From positions 5,099,199 to 5,163,198 of the forward strand of contig CP000875.1 of assembly GCA_000018565.1 (NCBI GenBank): a DNA stretch of 64,000 nucleotides, given 5' to 3'. Position 1 is the first letter of the stretch. Each line of letters opens with the position of its first letter. The position numbers and the translations under genes are program-made. A model generated the notes under the pieces. The model did not search any database. It saw only the letters and a program-made list of their open reading frames with translations, and was not told where the DNA came from. The DNA comes from Herpetosiphon aurantiacus DSM 785 (GTDB lineage Bacteria > Chloroflexota > Chloroflexia > Chloroflexales > Herpetosiphonaceae). Positions 9,312-17,658 of the stretch are shown here, piece by piece.

Positions 9312-10124
9312 CTAATAGCCATGTAAAGGCTGATAGCCACGCACATAATCAATTTCGAATTGCTGCGGATACTGGGCGGTGGTTGGTTGGCGCAGCGGCA
9401 AATCATACATTCCCAGCATAAATTGCATCGGATAGTTGGGCGATTGCTGAATTGTGCGCAATTTACGATTATCAAGATAAATATCGATTTGGCTGGGTGT
9501 CCATTCGGCAGCGTAAATATGATAATCGCTTACCTTGATCGCCACTTCATCCTCAAAAAACTCATCAGTTAGCTGCGAATCGCCCCAAGGGTGCACACCA
9601 TAACCTAATTTCAAGCCAGTAGCGCCAATATTCCAGCCTTTAATCTCCATAATTGCCAGCTCGCCGGAATATTCGGGCTGATCTTCAAAGCCAATCATCC
9701 ACAAAGCGACGACATTATTTGGGCCAATTGTGGCTTTGGCTCGCATTTCAAAATAGCCATACTGCGGGGTATAGGTGCGAATCGAATCTTGCAATTCGCG
9801 CACTACACAAGCTTGGTTAAAGCGATGTTGCCCATCTGGGCTGCCCAATGCTCCACTAAAAACCCCAGTTTGTAACGATGAGCAGCGAGTTTGAGCATCG
9901 AATTCGGGACACCATGGCGCTTGATCAGCCTGAATTTCGAGGATTAGGCGCTGGTTGGCAAGGTGATAACGAGGAGTTGAACGCTCACGCGAACTCCATT
10001 GCGGCAGATAATAGGGCAGCCACTTGGCTTGATCAAGCTGCTCGGTAGCAAATTCATCCTGAAAATCTAGGCGATAGCCAGGTTTTTCGAGCGGGTTGGC
10101 GGGCAGTGCAGCAGTAAAATCCAT
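9312..10124 (-). CDS. Glycoside hydrolase family 16-like protein
   Basis: A ~270-residue beta-rich protein with GH16 features: RLDFQDEFATEQLDQAKWLP at the N-terminus, YGYFEMRAKA, the region around the active-site strand, and YHIYAAEWTPSQIDIYLDN. GH16 enzymes cut beta-glucans and galactans. In the active-site strand (GELAIMEIKG, ~residues 160-169) both catalytic Glu positions are kept, but the Asp usually between them (E-x-D-x-x-E) is Ala. No signal peptide is visible, so it may be intracellular or exported another way. The ATG at 10124 has AAGGA ten bases upstream; a TTG two codons earlier is an alternative. Confidence 0.8.
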   Translation of the reverse strand: MDFTAALPANPLEKPGYRLDFQDEFATEQLDQAKWLPYYLPQWSSRERSTPRYHLANQRLILEIQADQAPWCPEFDAQTRCSSLQTGVFSGALGSPDGQHRFNQACVVRELQDSIRTYTPQYGYFEMRAKATIGPNNVVALWMIGFEDQPEYSGELAIMEIKGWNIGATGLKLGYGVHPWGDSQLTDEFFEDEVAIKVSDYHIYAAEWTPSQIDIYLDNRKLRTIQQSPNYPMQFMLGMYDLPLRQPTTAQYPQQFEIDYVRGYQPLHGY

Positions 10125-10248
10125 GGTCAAGCCATCCTTAGCCTATAGCATATTTGTGCTATTGTAGCCTGCGTTGGCGATTTTGTTAAGCCGCCAGCAA
10201 TGGTTCATGCTATACTCGCAGTGATGGTTCTCAGTGTGAGGAACGCCG

Positions 10249-10968
10249 ATGCATCGTTCATATCATCGTTGGCATAGTTCAGCGCTTGGCCGCGACATGG
10301 AGTTGTTGTTGTTTGGCCACCATGGCGCACCTGTTTTGGTCTTCCCCACCTCAATGGGGCGTTTTTTCGAGTTTGAAGATCGCAATATGACTGGCATTTT
10401 GGCCGAGCACCTTGAGCGTGGTTGGCTACAACTAATTTGCGTCGATAGCGTTGATGCTGAAAGTTGGTATTGCAAATGGGCGCATCCTAGCGGACGAATT
10501 GGCCGCCATCTGCAATATGAGCAATATTTGATCGGCGAAGTTGTGCCTTGGCTACGCAATTTCAACCAAAATCAATTTTTGATGAGTGTTGGCTGTTCGT
10601 TTGGGGCGTTTCATGCGGTGAATATTGCCTTGCGCCACCCCCAACTGTTTCGGCGTTGCTTGGGCTTGAGTGGTCGCTACAATATGCGCTCATTTATGGA
10701 TGGCTACAGTGATGAGCAGGTTTATTTCAATACACCGACCGAGTACACTGCCAATTTACACGATTCGGGGCAGCTCGCCCATTTGCGCCAACTCGATATT
10801 ATTTTGGCGATTGGCCGCGACGACCCCAGCTACCAGAGCAACGAAGTGCTCTCCAGCAATTTATGGAATCATGGCGTAGGCAATGCGCTGCGGGTTTGGG
10901 ATGGTTGGGCTCACGATTGGCCATATTGGGAGCAAATGCTGCCCAAATATATTCAAGGCCACGATTAG
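10249..10968 (+). CDS. Alpha/beta-hydrolase, putative esterase
   Basis: A 239-residue alpha/beta-hydrolase of the esterase-D/COG4947 type. The nucleophile elbow is GCSFGA with Ser127. The catalytic His is probably H222 (GWAHDWPYW), and the acid probably lies in IGRDDPSY. There is no signal peptide. It is preceded by a GAGGAA box and shares an intergenic region with the divergent GH16 gene. Its stop overlaps the convergent glycosyltransferase stop by 3 bp. Substrate unknown. Confidence 0.8.
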   Translation: MHRSYHRWHSSALGRDMELLLFGHHGAPVLVFPTSMGRFFEFEDRNMTGILAEHLERGWLQLICVDSVDAESWYCKWAHPSGRIGRHLQYEQYLIGEVVPWLRNFNQNQFLMSVGCSFGAFHAVNIALRHPQLFRRCLGLSGRYNMRSFMDGYSDEQVYFNTPTEYTANLHDSGQLAHLRQLDIILAIGRDDPSYQSNEVLSSNLWNHGVGNALRVWDGWAHDWPYWEQMLPKYIQGHD

Positions 10969-12161
10969 GTTGAGGCTTGGCTCTGAATTGGTTCGGGCAC
11001 GGCCATTCCATGGGCTTGTAATTGCTTGGCATAGGTCAACAGCACTCGATCAAAAACCCGTTGTTGATCAAACTCGCGCTGAGCAACCCGCCGAGTTAGC
11101 CGCGCAAAGGCCTCACGTAACACCCGATCGTCGATCATGCGGCCAAGGCTATGTGCTAAGGCCGCTACATCGCGCACTGGCACCAACATGCCGTTAAGGC
11201 TATGCACCACGGTTTCGCGGCAACCGCGAATATCGCTGGCAACCACTGGCACACCCATTGCGGTCGCTTCCATTGGCGCACGCGGAAAGCCCTCGCGATA
11301 GGAAGGATGGGCCAAAACATCCATCAACCGATACAGCACCGGCATATCACGGCGCAGGCCTGCAAAATGGGTGCGCTCAGCAATGCCATATTTGGCGGCG
11401 GTTGCGGCGGTCAGGCCATCGGCTTTATTTGGTTCTTCGGGGCCAACCACCAGCAAATGTAAATTGGGGCGAGTTGCCATCAGTTGTTGGCACGCCTGAA
11501 ACAACTCGTGATAGCCCTTTTCGGCAACCAAACGCCCAACTGCTCCGATCACTTGGGCATCAGCAGGAATACCCAGTTCTTGGCGGGCAGCTTGAATGTC
11601 GGCTTGGCTCACGGCCCGCCGATCAAACACTTGTAAATTGATGCCATTGCCCAAAAAGCTAATTTGCTCTGGCCGCGCAATCTTGAGCGCAAGCGCTGCG
11701 TTGAGATCTTCGCGGTTTTGCGAAAGAATTGCATGCGAACAACGGGCGGCTATTTTCTCCATGGCAATGTAGAAGCGCCGCTGATTGGCGCTCGAATGCT
11801 CATGAAAATAAAAGCCATGAATGGTGTTGATAATAATTGGCACGCCAGCAATGCGTGCTGCTAGCTGGCCAAGCAAACCAGGTTTAGGATTATGGGTATG
11901 GACAATCGTTGGTTTGAGTTCACGAAACAAACGCACAAGCTGGGTTAGCGCTAACAAATCGCGGTTTGGAGTAATTGCGCGAGGCATCTTGATCACATCG
12001 ACCGGAATTCCAGCGGCCTCAACCTCGGCGCGATAGGGGCCATCGCTGGCAACTCCGCGTACCTGATAGCCTGCATGATGAATTGCCTGCATCTGTTCGA
12101 GCAGTAAAAAGCGCAAGCCCATATCGGCAGTTGCAATATGCAGCACTAAAGGTTGATTCAT
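10965..12161 (-). CDS. GT4-family glycosyltransferase
   Basis: A 398-residue GT-B-fold retaining glycosyltransferase. The N-domain has LHIATADMGLRFLLLEQ and an HTHNPKPGLLGQ loop typical of WcaI/PglA-like GT4 enzymes. The C-domain has IGAVGRLVAEKGYHELFQAC and the nucleotide-sugar site SYREGFPRAPMEATAMGVPV. It probably adds a sugar during polysaccharide assembly. The start ATG overlaps the stop of the upstream asnB-like gene by 4 bp (ATGA), so the two are translationally coupled. Confidence 0.9.
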   Translation of the reverse strand: MNQPLVLHIATADMGLRFLLLEQMQAIHHAGYQVRGVASDGPYRAEVEAAGIPVDVIKMPRAITPNRDLLALTQLVRLFRELKPTIVHTHNPKPGLLGQLAARIAGVPIIINTIHGFYFHEHSSANQRRFYIAMEKIAARCSHAILSQNREDLNAALALKIARPEQISFLGNGINLQVFDRRAVSQADIQAARQELGIPADAQVIGAVGRLVAEKGYHELFQACQQLMATRPNLHLLVVGPEEPNKADGLTAATAAKYGIAERTHFAGLRRDMPVLYRLMDVLAHPSYREGFPRAPMEATAMGVPVVASDIRGCRETVVHSLNGMLVPVRDVAALAHSLGRMIDDRVLREAFARLTRRVAQREFDQQRVFDRVLLTYAKQLQAHGMAVPEPIQSQAST

Positions 12162-14026
12162 AGCCGTTCCTCGCGATCAAGATAGATCCGTTGCCAAAGT
12201 TCGATGTTCAGTAGTAACCATAATACGGTATCTGCGGTTTCTTTGCCATCGCGATGGGCTTGGTAGATCCGTTGGACTTCGTGCGGATTGAACAAACCAC
12301 GGCTGAGCGTGCGTTGATCAAACAAAATTTCGGCAGTCCAGTTGCTCAATGCTCCGCGAAACCATGGGTCGGTTGGCACTGCAAAGCCATGTTTAGGCTT
12401 GCGCAAAGTGCGTTGCGGCAGCATTTCGCCAAAAGCTTGGCGGAGCAACCACTTGGTTTTTGTGCCACGCAGTTTAAGTGTTGGCGGCAAATTCATCGTC
12501 CATTCCACCAAGGTATGGTCAAGAAATGGCACCCGCGCCTCGATACTAGCAGCCATCGAGGCCTTATCAACTTTTTCCAAATAGGTATCTGGCAACCATG
12601 TTTGTAAATCGGCCAAGCCCATGTTGGTCATGGCTGCGCCGCTGCGCGGATACACCTGATCATAGATTTGCTCAGGCGCATAATCCCCTAGCACTGCGCT
12701 GATATGTGGTTGCAGCAAGCGTTGGCGCTGTTGCACATCGGCAATCGTCAGCCATGCAGCGTAACGCCGCCCGGGATCACGCTGATCTAAGGTGCGAATT
12801 GCCTGTTTGAGGCGGCGATTACGGGGCAACTGGCGAATCAGCGCGGCAATTGCGCTACGCCCAGGCAAATACTGCGCCATCCGAGCGATCAATTCGGCTT
12901 GATAGCGCCGATAACCAGCCCATTGCTCATCGCTGCCCTCGCCCGTCAGCACCACTTTGACATGTTCGCGGGCAAAGCGTGAAACGAGATATACCGGCAA
13001 GCCTGCGGCATCGCCAAATGGTTCGTCGTAGTGATAAACCAAGGTTTGCAAAGCGCCAACCAAATCGTTGGCATTCAGGCGCAGTTCATGATGTTTAGTG
13101 CCAAAATGCTGGGCCACGAGTGCTGCATCGGGCAATTCGTTGAAGCCTGCATGCTCAAAGCCCACGCTAAATGTGTTGATTGGTGCTGCTCCCAAGCGCT
13201 GCATCAAGCCCACGATAATACTTGAATCAAGCCCGCCACTAAGAAACGCACCCAGCGGCACATCGCTAATCAGTTGCAACCGCACAGCTTCGCGCAAACG
13301 GCTATAGCATTCGGCGGCAGCTTCGGCGGGCGCAATCGCGATTGGATTGGGCTGCAATTGCCAATAGCGTTGGGTTTGCATGGCACGGCTAGCAACATCC
13401 CATGTCAGAATGTGGGCTGGCTCGACTTTATAAATAGCTTGGAGCATGGTTTGGGGTGCGAGGCTATGGCCAAAACTTAGATAATTAGCCAAACCTTGCA
13501 GATTGATTTGGCGTGGCACTGCTGGATGCGCCAAAATTGCCTTGATTTCCGAGCCAAACACCAAGCGCTGAGCATCGGAATACCAATAGAGAGGCTTGAT
13601 CCCAAGTCGATCGCGCACCAAAGTCAGGCGTTGGGCTTGTTGCTGCCAAATCGCCAAGGCAAACATGCCATTCAAGCGTTGCACACAGCCCAAAATACCC
13701 CATTGCTCAATCCCCCGCACAATCACTTCGGTATCGCTGTTGGTGGCGAAATGTTGGCCGAGTTGCTGCAATTGCTGGCGCAAAGCCTGAAAATTATAAA
13801 TTTCGCCGTTGAACACCAAGGCTAAATCGCCATCACGACTAAACATCGGCTGATCGCCACTGGTTAGGTCGATAATTGCCAAGCGCCGCATGCCCAACGC
13901 CACCTGAGCAACGCAAAAAAAGCCCGCACTATCCGGCCCACGATGGCGAATCGCCTCGGTTTGCTGCTCAAGAATGGCGGTTTGCGCCGTGCCATGCCAT
14001 TCGAGATGGCCCGTAATGCCACACAT
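12158..14026 (-). CDS. asnB: Asparagine synthase-like glutamine amidotransferase
   Basis: A 622-residue protein. The ATG at 14026 is chosen because it yields MCGITGHLEW, putting the Cys nucleophile of class II glutaminase domains directly after Met; GGAG lies six bases upstream. The glutaminase domain (1-~210) contains RHRGPDSAGFF and FNGEIYNFQALRQ. The synthetase domain has the pyrophosphate loop GAFLSGGLDSSIIVG and TGEGSDEQWAGYRRY. It makes Asn from Asp and Gln, or, given its place among glycosyltransferases, amidates a sugar acid in a polysaccharide (inference). Operon with the downstream GT4 gene. Confidence 0.9.
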   Translation of the reverse strand: MCGITGHLEWHGTAQTAILEQQTEAIRHRGPDSAGFFCVAQVALGMRRLAIIDLTSGDQPMFSRDGDLALVFNGEIYNFQALRQQLQQLGQHFATNSDTEVIVRGIEQWGILGCVQRLNGMFALAIWQQQAQRLTLVRDRLGIKPLYWYSDAQRLVFGSEIKAILAHPAVPRQINLQGLANYLSFGHSLAPQTMLQAIYKVEPAHILTWDVASRAMQTQRYWQLQPNPIAIAPAEAAAECYSRLREAVRLQLISDVPLGAFLSGGLDSSIIVGLMQRLGAAPINTFSVGFEHAGFNELPDAALVAQHFGTKHHELRLNANDLVGALQTLVYHYDEPFGDAAGLPVYLVSRFAREHVKVVLTGEGSDEQWAGYRRYQAELIARMAQYLPGRSAIAALIRQLPRNRRLKQAIRTLDQRDPGRRYAAWLTIADVQQRQRLLQPHISAVLGDYAPEQIYDQVYPRSGAAMTNMGLADLQTWLPDTYLEKVDKASMAASIEARVPFLDHTLVEWTMNLPPTLKLRGTKTKWLLRQAFGEMLPQRTLRKPKHGFAVPTDPWFRGALSNWTAEILFDQRTLSRGLFNPHEVQRIYQAHRDGKETADTVLWLLLNIELWQRIYLDREERL

Positions 14027-14122
14027 ACAACGCTCCAAATGAGAGTAATAGTGATTGAACAATGCTGGAGCAAAAATTAACGAAACCCTTCTCTGCTTGA
14101 TGAGAAGGGTAAAAGTTTGATC

Positions 14123-14228
14123 GTTCCCTCACCCCGACCCCTCTCCCACTGCGGCGGGCTAGGGGCGTTTGGTTTGGCGGTTCCCCCTCGCCTGCTGGGC
14201 GGGAGAGGGGGGCAGGGGGTGAGGGAAT
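14123..14228. repeat. Dispersed palindromic repeat, copy A
   Basis: A ~105-bp GC-rich element that starts GTTCCCTCACCCC and ends GGGGTGAGGGAA, so its ends are inverted repeats. It contains CTCTCCCACTGCGGCGGGC. Related copies lie at 20316-20423 and, inverted, 45543-45660, with a decayed relative near 28618. It could fold into a long hairpin. No coding frame. Confidence 0.8.
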
Positions 14229-14240
14229 CTAAACTTATCC

Positions 14241-14888
14241 TTAATAGCGGGCGTAGCGTTCGCGTTCAAGTTTAGCGTTGGTCAAAATCACCCCTACGAT
14301 ATGGGCATTGACCCGTTGCAACAAGGCTACGGCCTCGCGGGCACTGTCGCGGCGAGTTTTGCCAGCTTTGGTCACCAGCACCACCCCATCAACTTTGGTG
14401 GCCAACAAGGCTGCATCGCTGGCCGCTAAAACAGGCGGCGCATCGATCAACACAATATCGGCTTGCTGTTTCAGGTCGCGCAACACGCTATCCAAGCGCT
14501 TGGAGCTGAGCAAATCGGCTGGGCTGGGCGGCGTTTCGCCAGCAGGCAAAATTTGTAGGCCATCGATCTCGGTTTTGACGATTGGCAAAGCACTGTTTTG
14601 ATTCATGGCTTGGCTCAGGCCACGCTCATTGCTCACCCCAAACAGGCTATGTAAACTTGGGCGGCGCAAATCGCAATCGAGCACAATCACCCGTTGTTCG
14701 GCTTGGGCAAAGGTTACCGCCAAATTGGCGAGAGCGCTGCTTTTATCTTCATCGGGTACGCTGCTGGTGACCAAAATCGTGTGCAGTTTGCGCTCAATCG
14801 ACGAAAATTGAATATTAGTGCGCAAGGTGCGGTAGGCTTCGGCGGCGGCGGCCCGTGGATCGCGCAACGTAATTAAATCTAATGCCAC
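14241..14888 (-). CDS. CpsD/CapB-like polysaccharide ATPase
   Basis: A 215-residue MinD-fold ATPase of the bacterial tyrosine kinase type that regulates polysaccharide chain length together with Wzz. The N-terminus AEAYRTLRTNIQFSS is characteristic. Walker A' is VIVLDCDLRRPS and Walker B is VLIDAPP. Walker A is altered: VPDEDKSSALANLA instead of the usual PGEGKST pattern, keeping Lys but losing both Gly. The C-terminus has only two Tyr (RYARY) rather than a Tyr cluster. It sits directly after the two Wzz-like genes, as expected for its partners. Confidence 0.85.
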   Translation of the reverse strand: MALDLITLRDPRAAAAEAYRTLRTNIQFSSIERKLHTILVTSSVPDEDKSSALANLAVTFAQAEQRVIVLDCDLRRPSLHSLFGVSNERGLSQAMNQNSALPIVKTEIDGLQILPAGETPPSPADLLSSKRLDSVLRDLKQQADIVLIDAPPVLAASDAALLATKVDGVVLVTKAGKTRRDSAREAVALLQRVNAHIVGVILTNAKLERERYARY

Positions 14889-14927
14889 AATAACTACCTC
14901 TATCTAATTGGTTGGCTCAGCCGACGC

Positions 14928-15578
14928 TTAGTATTCGGGAATGCTGCCCAAGGTTGGTAGGCCAGTCCAGCGTTCAATATCGTTGTTGGATTTAATCCGA
15001 TCGTCGAAATATTCTAGGGCAAAGGCCACCAAAATACCGATAATCCCGCCTAAAATACCGCCCGCCAACACATTGATTTTGGTTTTGGGCGAGGCTAACT
15101 CAATATATTTGGCTGGCTGCTGTACCCGAATATTAATTGCATCGGTACTCAAACGCAGCGCATTCAAGCCAGCAACTTCGCTTTTGAGCGTTTCGCCCAA
15201 GGCATCGGCCAATACAACCGCTTTTTTGGCATCGGGATAATCGACGTTGATCGTCAGCAGCAATTGATCGGGCTGCGGCTGGATCGCAATATATTTACGC
15301 AAATAATCGGGCGTGCGATCAAGTTGCAATTGGTTGCTAATTTCTTGCAAACGGGCATCGGTCAATTGGCCAGGCCAGTTACCCATGACACTGGGCAATT
15401 GCATTGTCAAGCCTTGATCGTAACGACTGGTAATCACGTTGTAGGTGGTTTGGGCACGATACAAGGGCGTTTGCAATTTGCTAAATCCATACGCAGCAGC
15501 TGCGCTGGCAAAACCAATCAGCACAATCACCCACCAACGCCGTAGCAACATCGCCAGATAATCTTGAGGTCGAAGCAT
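14928..15578 (-). CDS. Wzz-like chain-length determinant protein (second)
   Basis: A 216-residue Wzz/Wzc-N protein with two membrane segments (WWVIVLIGFASAAAAYGFS near 17-35, and VLAGGILGGIIGILVAFALE near 170-190) around an extracytoplasmic domain. The start ATG at 15578 (MLRPQDYLAMLL) overlaps the upstream stop as TAATG and has an AAGGAG box. Larger in-frame starts would run through the upstream gene. With CpsD it probably sets exopolysaccharide length and export. Confidence 0.87.
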   Translation of the reverse strand: MLRPQDYLAMLLRRWWVIVLIGFASAAAAYGFSKLQTPLYRAQTTYNVITSRYDQGLTMQLPSVMGNWPGQLTDARLQEISNQLQLDRTPDYLRKYIAIQPQPDQLLLTINVDYPDAKKAVVLADALGETLKSEVAGLNALRLSTDAINIRVQQPAKYIELASPKTKINVLAGGILGGIIGILVAFALEYFDDRIKSNNDIERWTGLPTLGSIPEY

Positions 15579-16270
15579 TACGACTCCTTTGGAATAGCTA
15601 CGAGCACTGGTACATTCAGCTGAGCCAAATCGCTCTGTTCGCGCACGGTGCGATCGAGGTAGTGGCGCAAGAAGGCCAAGCCAAGCCCCGCCACCAACGC
15701 CAACACCAAGCGCAAAGCCAAACGAGTAATTGGCTGCGGCCAACGACTTAATGCACTAGCAGTGGTTGGTAGTTCGAGCGTTTCGACCGCCAGCGTGCCC
15801 CATTGAGCGCGATCCCACCATTGCAAGCCTTGTTCATCGAGCACCGCAATGCTGCCAGCGGCAATCGCCGTAGCCTGATCAGCAGTATCCGCATCGACAA
15901 TAATGGTTGCGATGCGATGCTCCTGCTCAACTGCGGTGATCATACCTTTGACTGCGCCAGCATCAAGCTGAATATTGCGATTGCTGGCGATCCAGGTGCT
16001 AATGGCTTGGGCAAAGGCTTCGGTGCGCACGACACTCGGCAAATCATCAACGATAAATTGAGTGCTTTGCCATGAATTGTAAATATTCATATCGGGCAAG
16101 ACCTCGTTGCCGCCGACTGGAGCGTGGGTGATGGCAAATTTGGCGTTGACCCGATAGCGCTGTGGATCAGGCTGAAAGCTGATCAGTGACACCAACAGCA
16201 CCAGCAGCGGCACACCGAGCACCAGCCACCACGAGCGTTGAATAATCGCAACATATCGCCGTAATTCCAT
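15578..16270 (-). CDS. Wzz-like chain-length determinant protein (first)
   Basis: A 230-residue membrane protein with the Wzz layout: N-terminal segment (SWWLVLGVPLLVLLVSLISF, ~14-33), a periplasm-type domain, and a C-terminal segment (ITRLALRLVLALVAGLGLAF, ~185-205) followed by a short basic tail. The ATG at 16270 (MELRRYVAIIQ) has an AAGGA box eight bases away; earlier in-frame codons run through repeat DNA. It starts the operon with the second Wzz and the CpsD-like gene. Confidence 0.85.
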   Translation of the reverse strand: MELRRYVAIIQRSWWLVLGVPLLVLLVSLISFQPDPQRYRVNAKFAITHAPVGGNEVLPDMNIYNSWQSTQFIVDDLPSVVRTEAFAQAISTWIASNRNIQLDAGAVKGMITAVEQEHRIATIIVDADTADQATAIAAGSIAVLDEQGLQWWDRAQWGTLAVETLELPTTASALSRWPQPITRLALRLVLALVAGLGLAFLRHYLDRTVREQSDLAQLNVPVLVAIPKES

Positions 16271-16282
16271 ATATCTATCCTT

Positions 16283-16350
16283 TTTTGATCCACGAAGGAC
16301 ACGAAGGGCACGAAGGGTTAAAACCGCTAAGAACACGAAGAGCACGAAGG
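16283..16350. repeat. Dispersed 'cacgaagg' repeat
   Basis: Imperfect tandem units of CACGAAGGA/GCACGAAGGG lie upstream of the Wzz gene. Similar strings occur near 28525-28550 and 53729-53750. This looks like a genome-wide short intergenic repeat family. The remaining sequence to 16470 has low-complexity pieces (TCATCCCTCATCC) also seen near 20165. Confidence 0.65.
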
Positions 16351-16470
16351 CTGTCTTTAGCCACGAATTGCACGAATTTCACTAATTATTCTTCCAATCC
16401 CCGACCCTAGCCCCTGACCCCTAATGACTATGTTCTCTGCTCTAAACTTTCATCCCTCATCCCTCATCCT

Positions 16471-17556
16471 TCATCCTTCGTTTAACACCGCTTCGACTTC
16501 GGCCCGAATCCGCGCCTCGAAGGCGGGGCGGGCAAATTGCTCGGCATGAGCGCGAATCGCCGTTGGCTCGTAGTGATCGTTTTGGCTGGCAAGGATGGCC
16601 GCCGCCAGATCTTCGACGGTTTGTTGGCTGAAAAAGCGCCCAGTTTGGCCTTCGATCACGCTATCGAGTGCCCCACCTGCTTGGTAGGCGATCACAGGGC
16701 GGCCTGCACCCATGGCTTCGAGCGGCTGAATGCCTGCATCTTCTTCGCCTGGCATGAGGTAGGCGCGACAACGGGCATATAAACTGCGCAAGGTCGCGTC
16801 ATCAACTTTGCCAACGAAGCGCACGCTTGGCCCTGCCACTTTTTCAAGCTCGGCGCGATCGCGGCCATCGCCAAAAATCACCAAGGGCAAACCAAGTTTG
16901 GTACACGCTTTGATCGCCAAATCAAGCCGTTTGTAGGGCACAAGCCGCCCGCCCGCCAAATAAAAATCTTCGGCTGGTTGTGGCTCGAATGGCTGCAATT
17001 CAACTGGCGGCGTGATGATTGTTGAAGGGCGTTTGTAGAAATGGTCAATCCGATCAGCAACCGTGCGCGAGTTGGCAATAAAGCGATCTACGCGGCCTGA
17101 CGATTGGACATCCCACATGCGCAGGTAGGTCAAAAAGAAGGGCAGAATCGCCCCGAAGATCCCACTGATCTGCTCGCGTTTAACGTAATCGTCGGTGCGC
17201 CAAGCAAAGCGCATTGGGGTGTGGCAATAGCACACATGGCGAGCGCCAGGTTTGGTTATTACGCCCTTGGCATAAGCGCTCGATGAGCTGATCACCAAAT
17301 CATAGGCGCTCAGGTCGAAATGCTCGAAGGCACTGGGATAGAGCAAAAAATATTTACGAAAATGCTTGCGCCAACCTGGCAGCTTTTGCATAAACGAGGT
17401 GCGAATATCCCAACTGCGATAGTGGCTGGGCATGGCCTCGGCATCGTAAATTGATGTATAAATTGGGGCTTGCGGAAACATGGCGTGCAACACTTCGAGC
17501 ACCCGTTCCGCGCCACCATATTGATTCAAATAATCATGAACTAAAGCTATTTGCAT
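16471..17556 (-). CDS. GT4-family glycosyltransferase
   Basis: A 361-residue GT-B glycosyltransferase. The N-terminus MQIALVHDYLNQYGGAERVL is typical of WbaZ/mannosyltransferase-like GT4 enzymes. The C-domain has LAGGRLVPYKRLDLAIKAC and the donor-binding motif PGEEDAGIQPLEAMGAGRPV. It probably transfers a hexose in exopolysaccharide assembly. It lies upstream of the Wzz genes on the same strand, but repeat-rich DNA of ~200 bp separates them, so it may be a separate unit. Confidence 0.88.
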   Translation of the reverse strand: MQIALVHDYLNQYGGAERVLEVLHAMFPQAPIYTSIYDAEAMPSHYRSWDIRTSFMQKLPGWRKHFRKYFLLYPSAFEHFDLSAYDLVISSSSAYAKGVITKPGARHVCYCHTPMRFAWRTDDYVKREQISGIFGAILPFFLTYLRMWDVQSSGRVDRFIANSRTVADRIDHFYKRPSTIITPPVELQPFEPQPAEDFYLAGGRLVPYKRLDLAIKACTKLGLPLVIFGDGRDRAELEKVAGPSVRFVGKVDDATLRSLYARCRAYLMPGEEDAGIQPLEAMGAGRPVIAYQAGGALDSVIEGQTGRFFSQQTVEDLAAAILASQNDHYEPTAIRAHAEQFARPAFEARIRAEVEAVLNEG

Positions 17557-17571
17557 GAAACCTACTCAAAC

Positions 17572-17591
17572 AAAAAGCCCATGGTTGGGCT
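17572..17591 (-). terminator. Rho-independent terminator (minus strand)
   Basis: The stem AGCCCA/TGGGCT (17576-17581 with 17586-17591) has a 4-base loop and, reading on the minus strand, is followed by a T-run (AAAA at 17572-17575 on plus). It ends transcription of the gene at 17659-18990. Confidence 0.65.
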
Positions 17592-17658
17592 ATCCTGTGG
17601 GGTCATTATAGCGCACAACCAGGGCTGCAATGCTGAAAATTAGGTCACAATTATGTAA

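Noticed and set aside
10965-17556. A complete Wzx/Wzy exopolysaccharide locus
   Set aside because: Glycosyltransferases, Wzz and CpsD are present, but no flippase, polymerase or initiating sugar transferase is seen, so the locus is partial.
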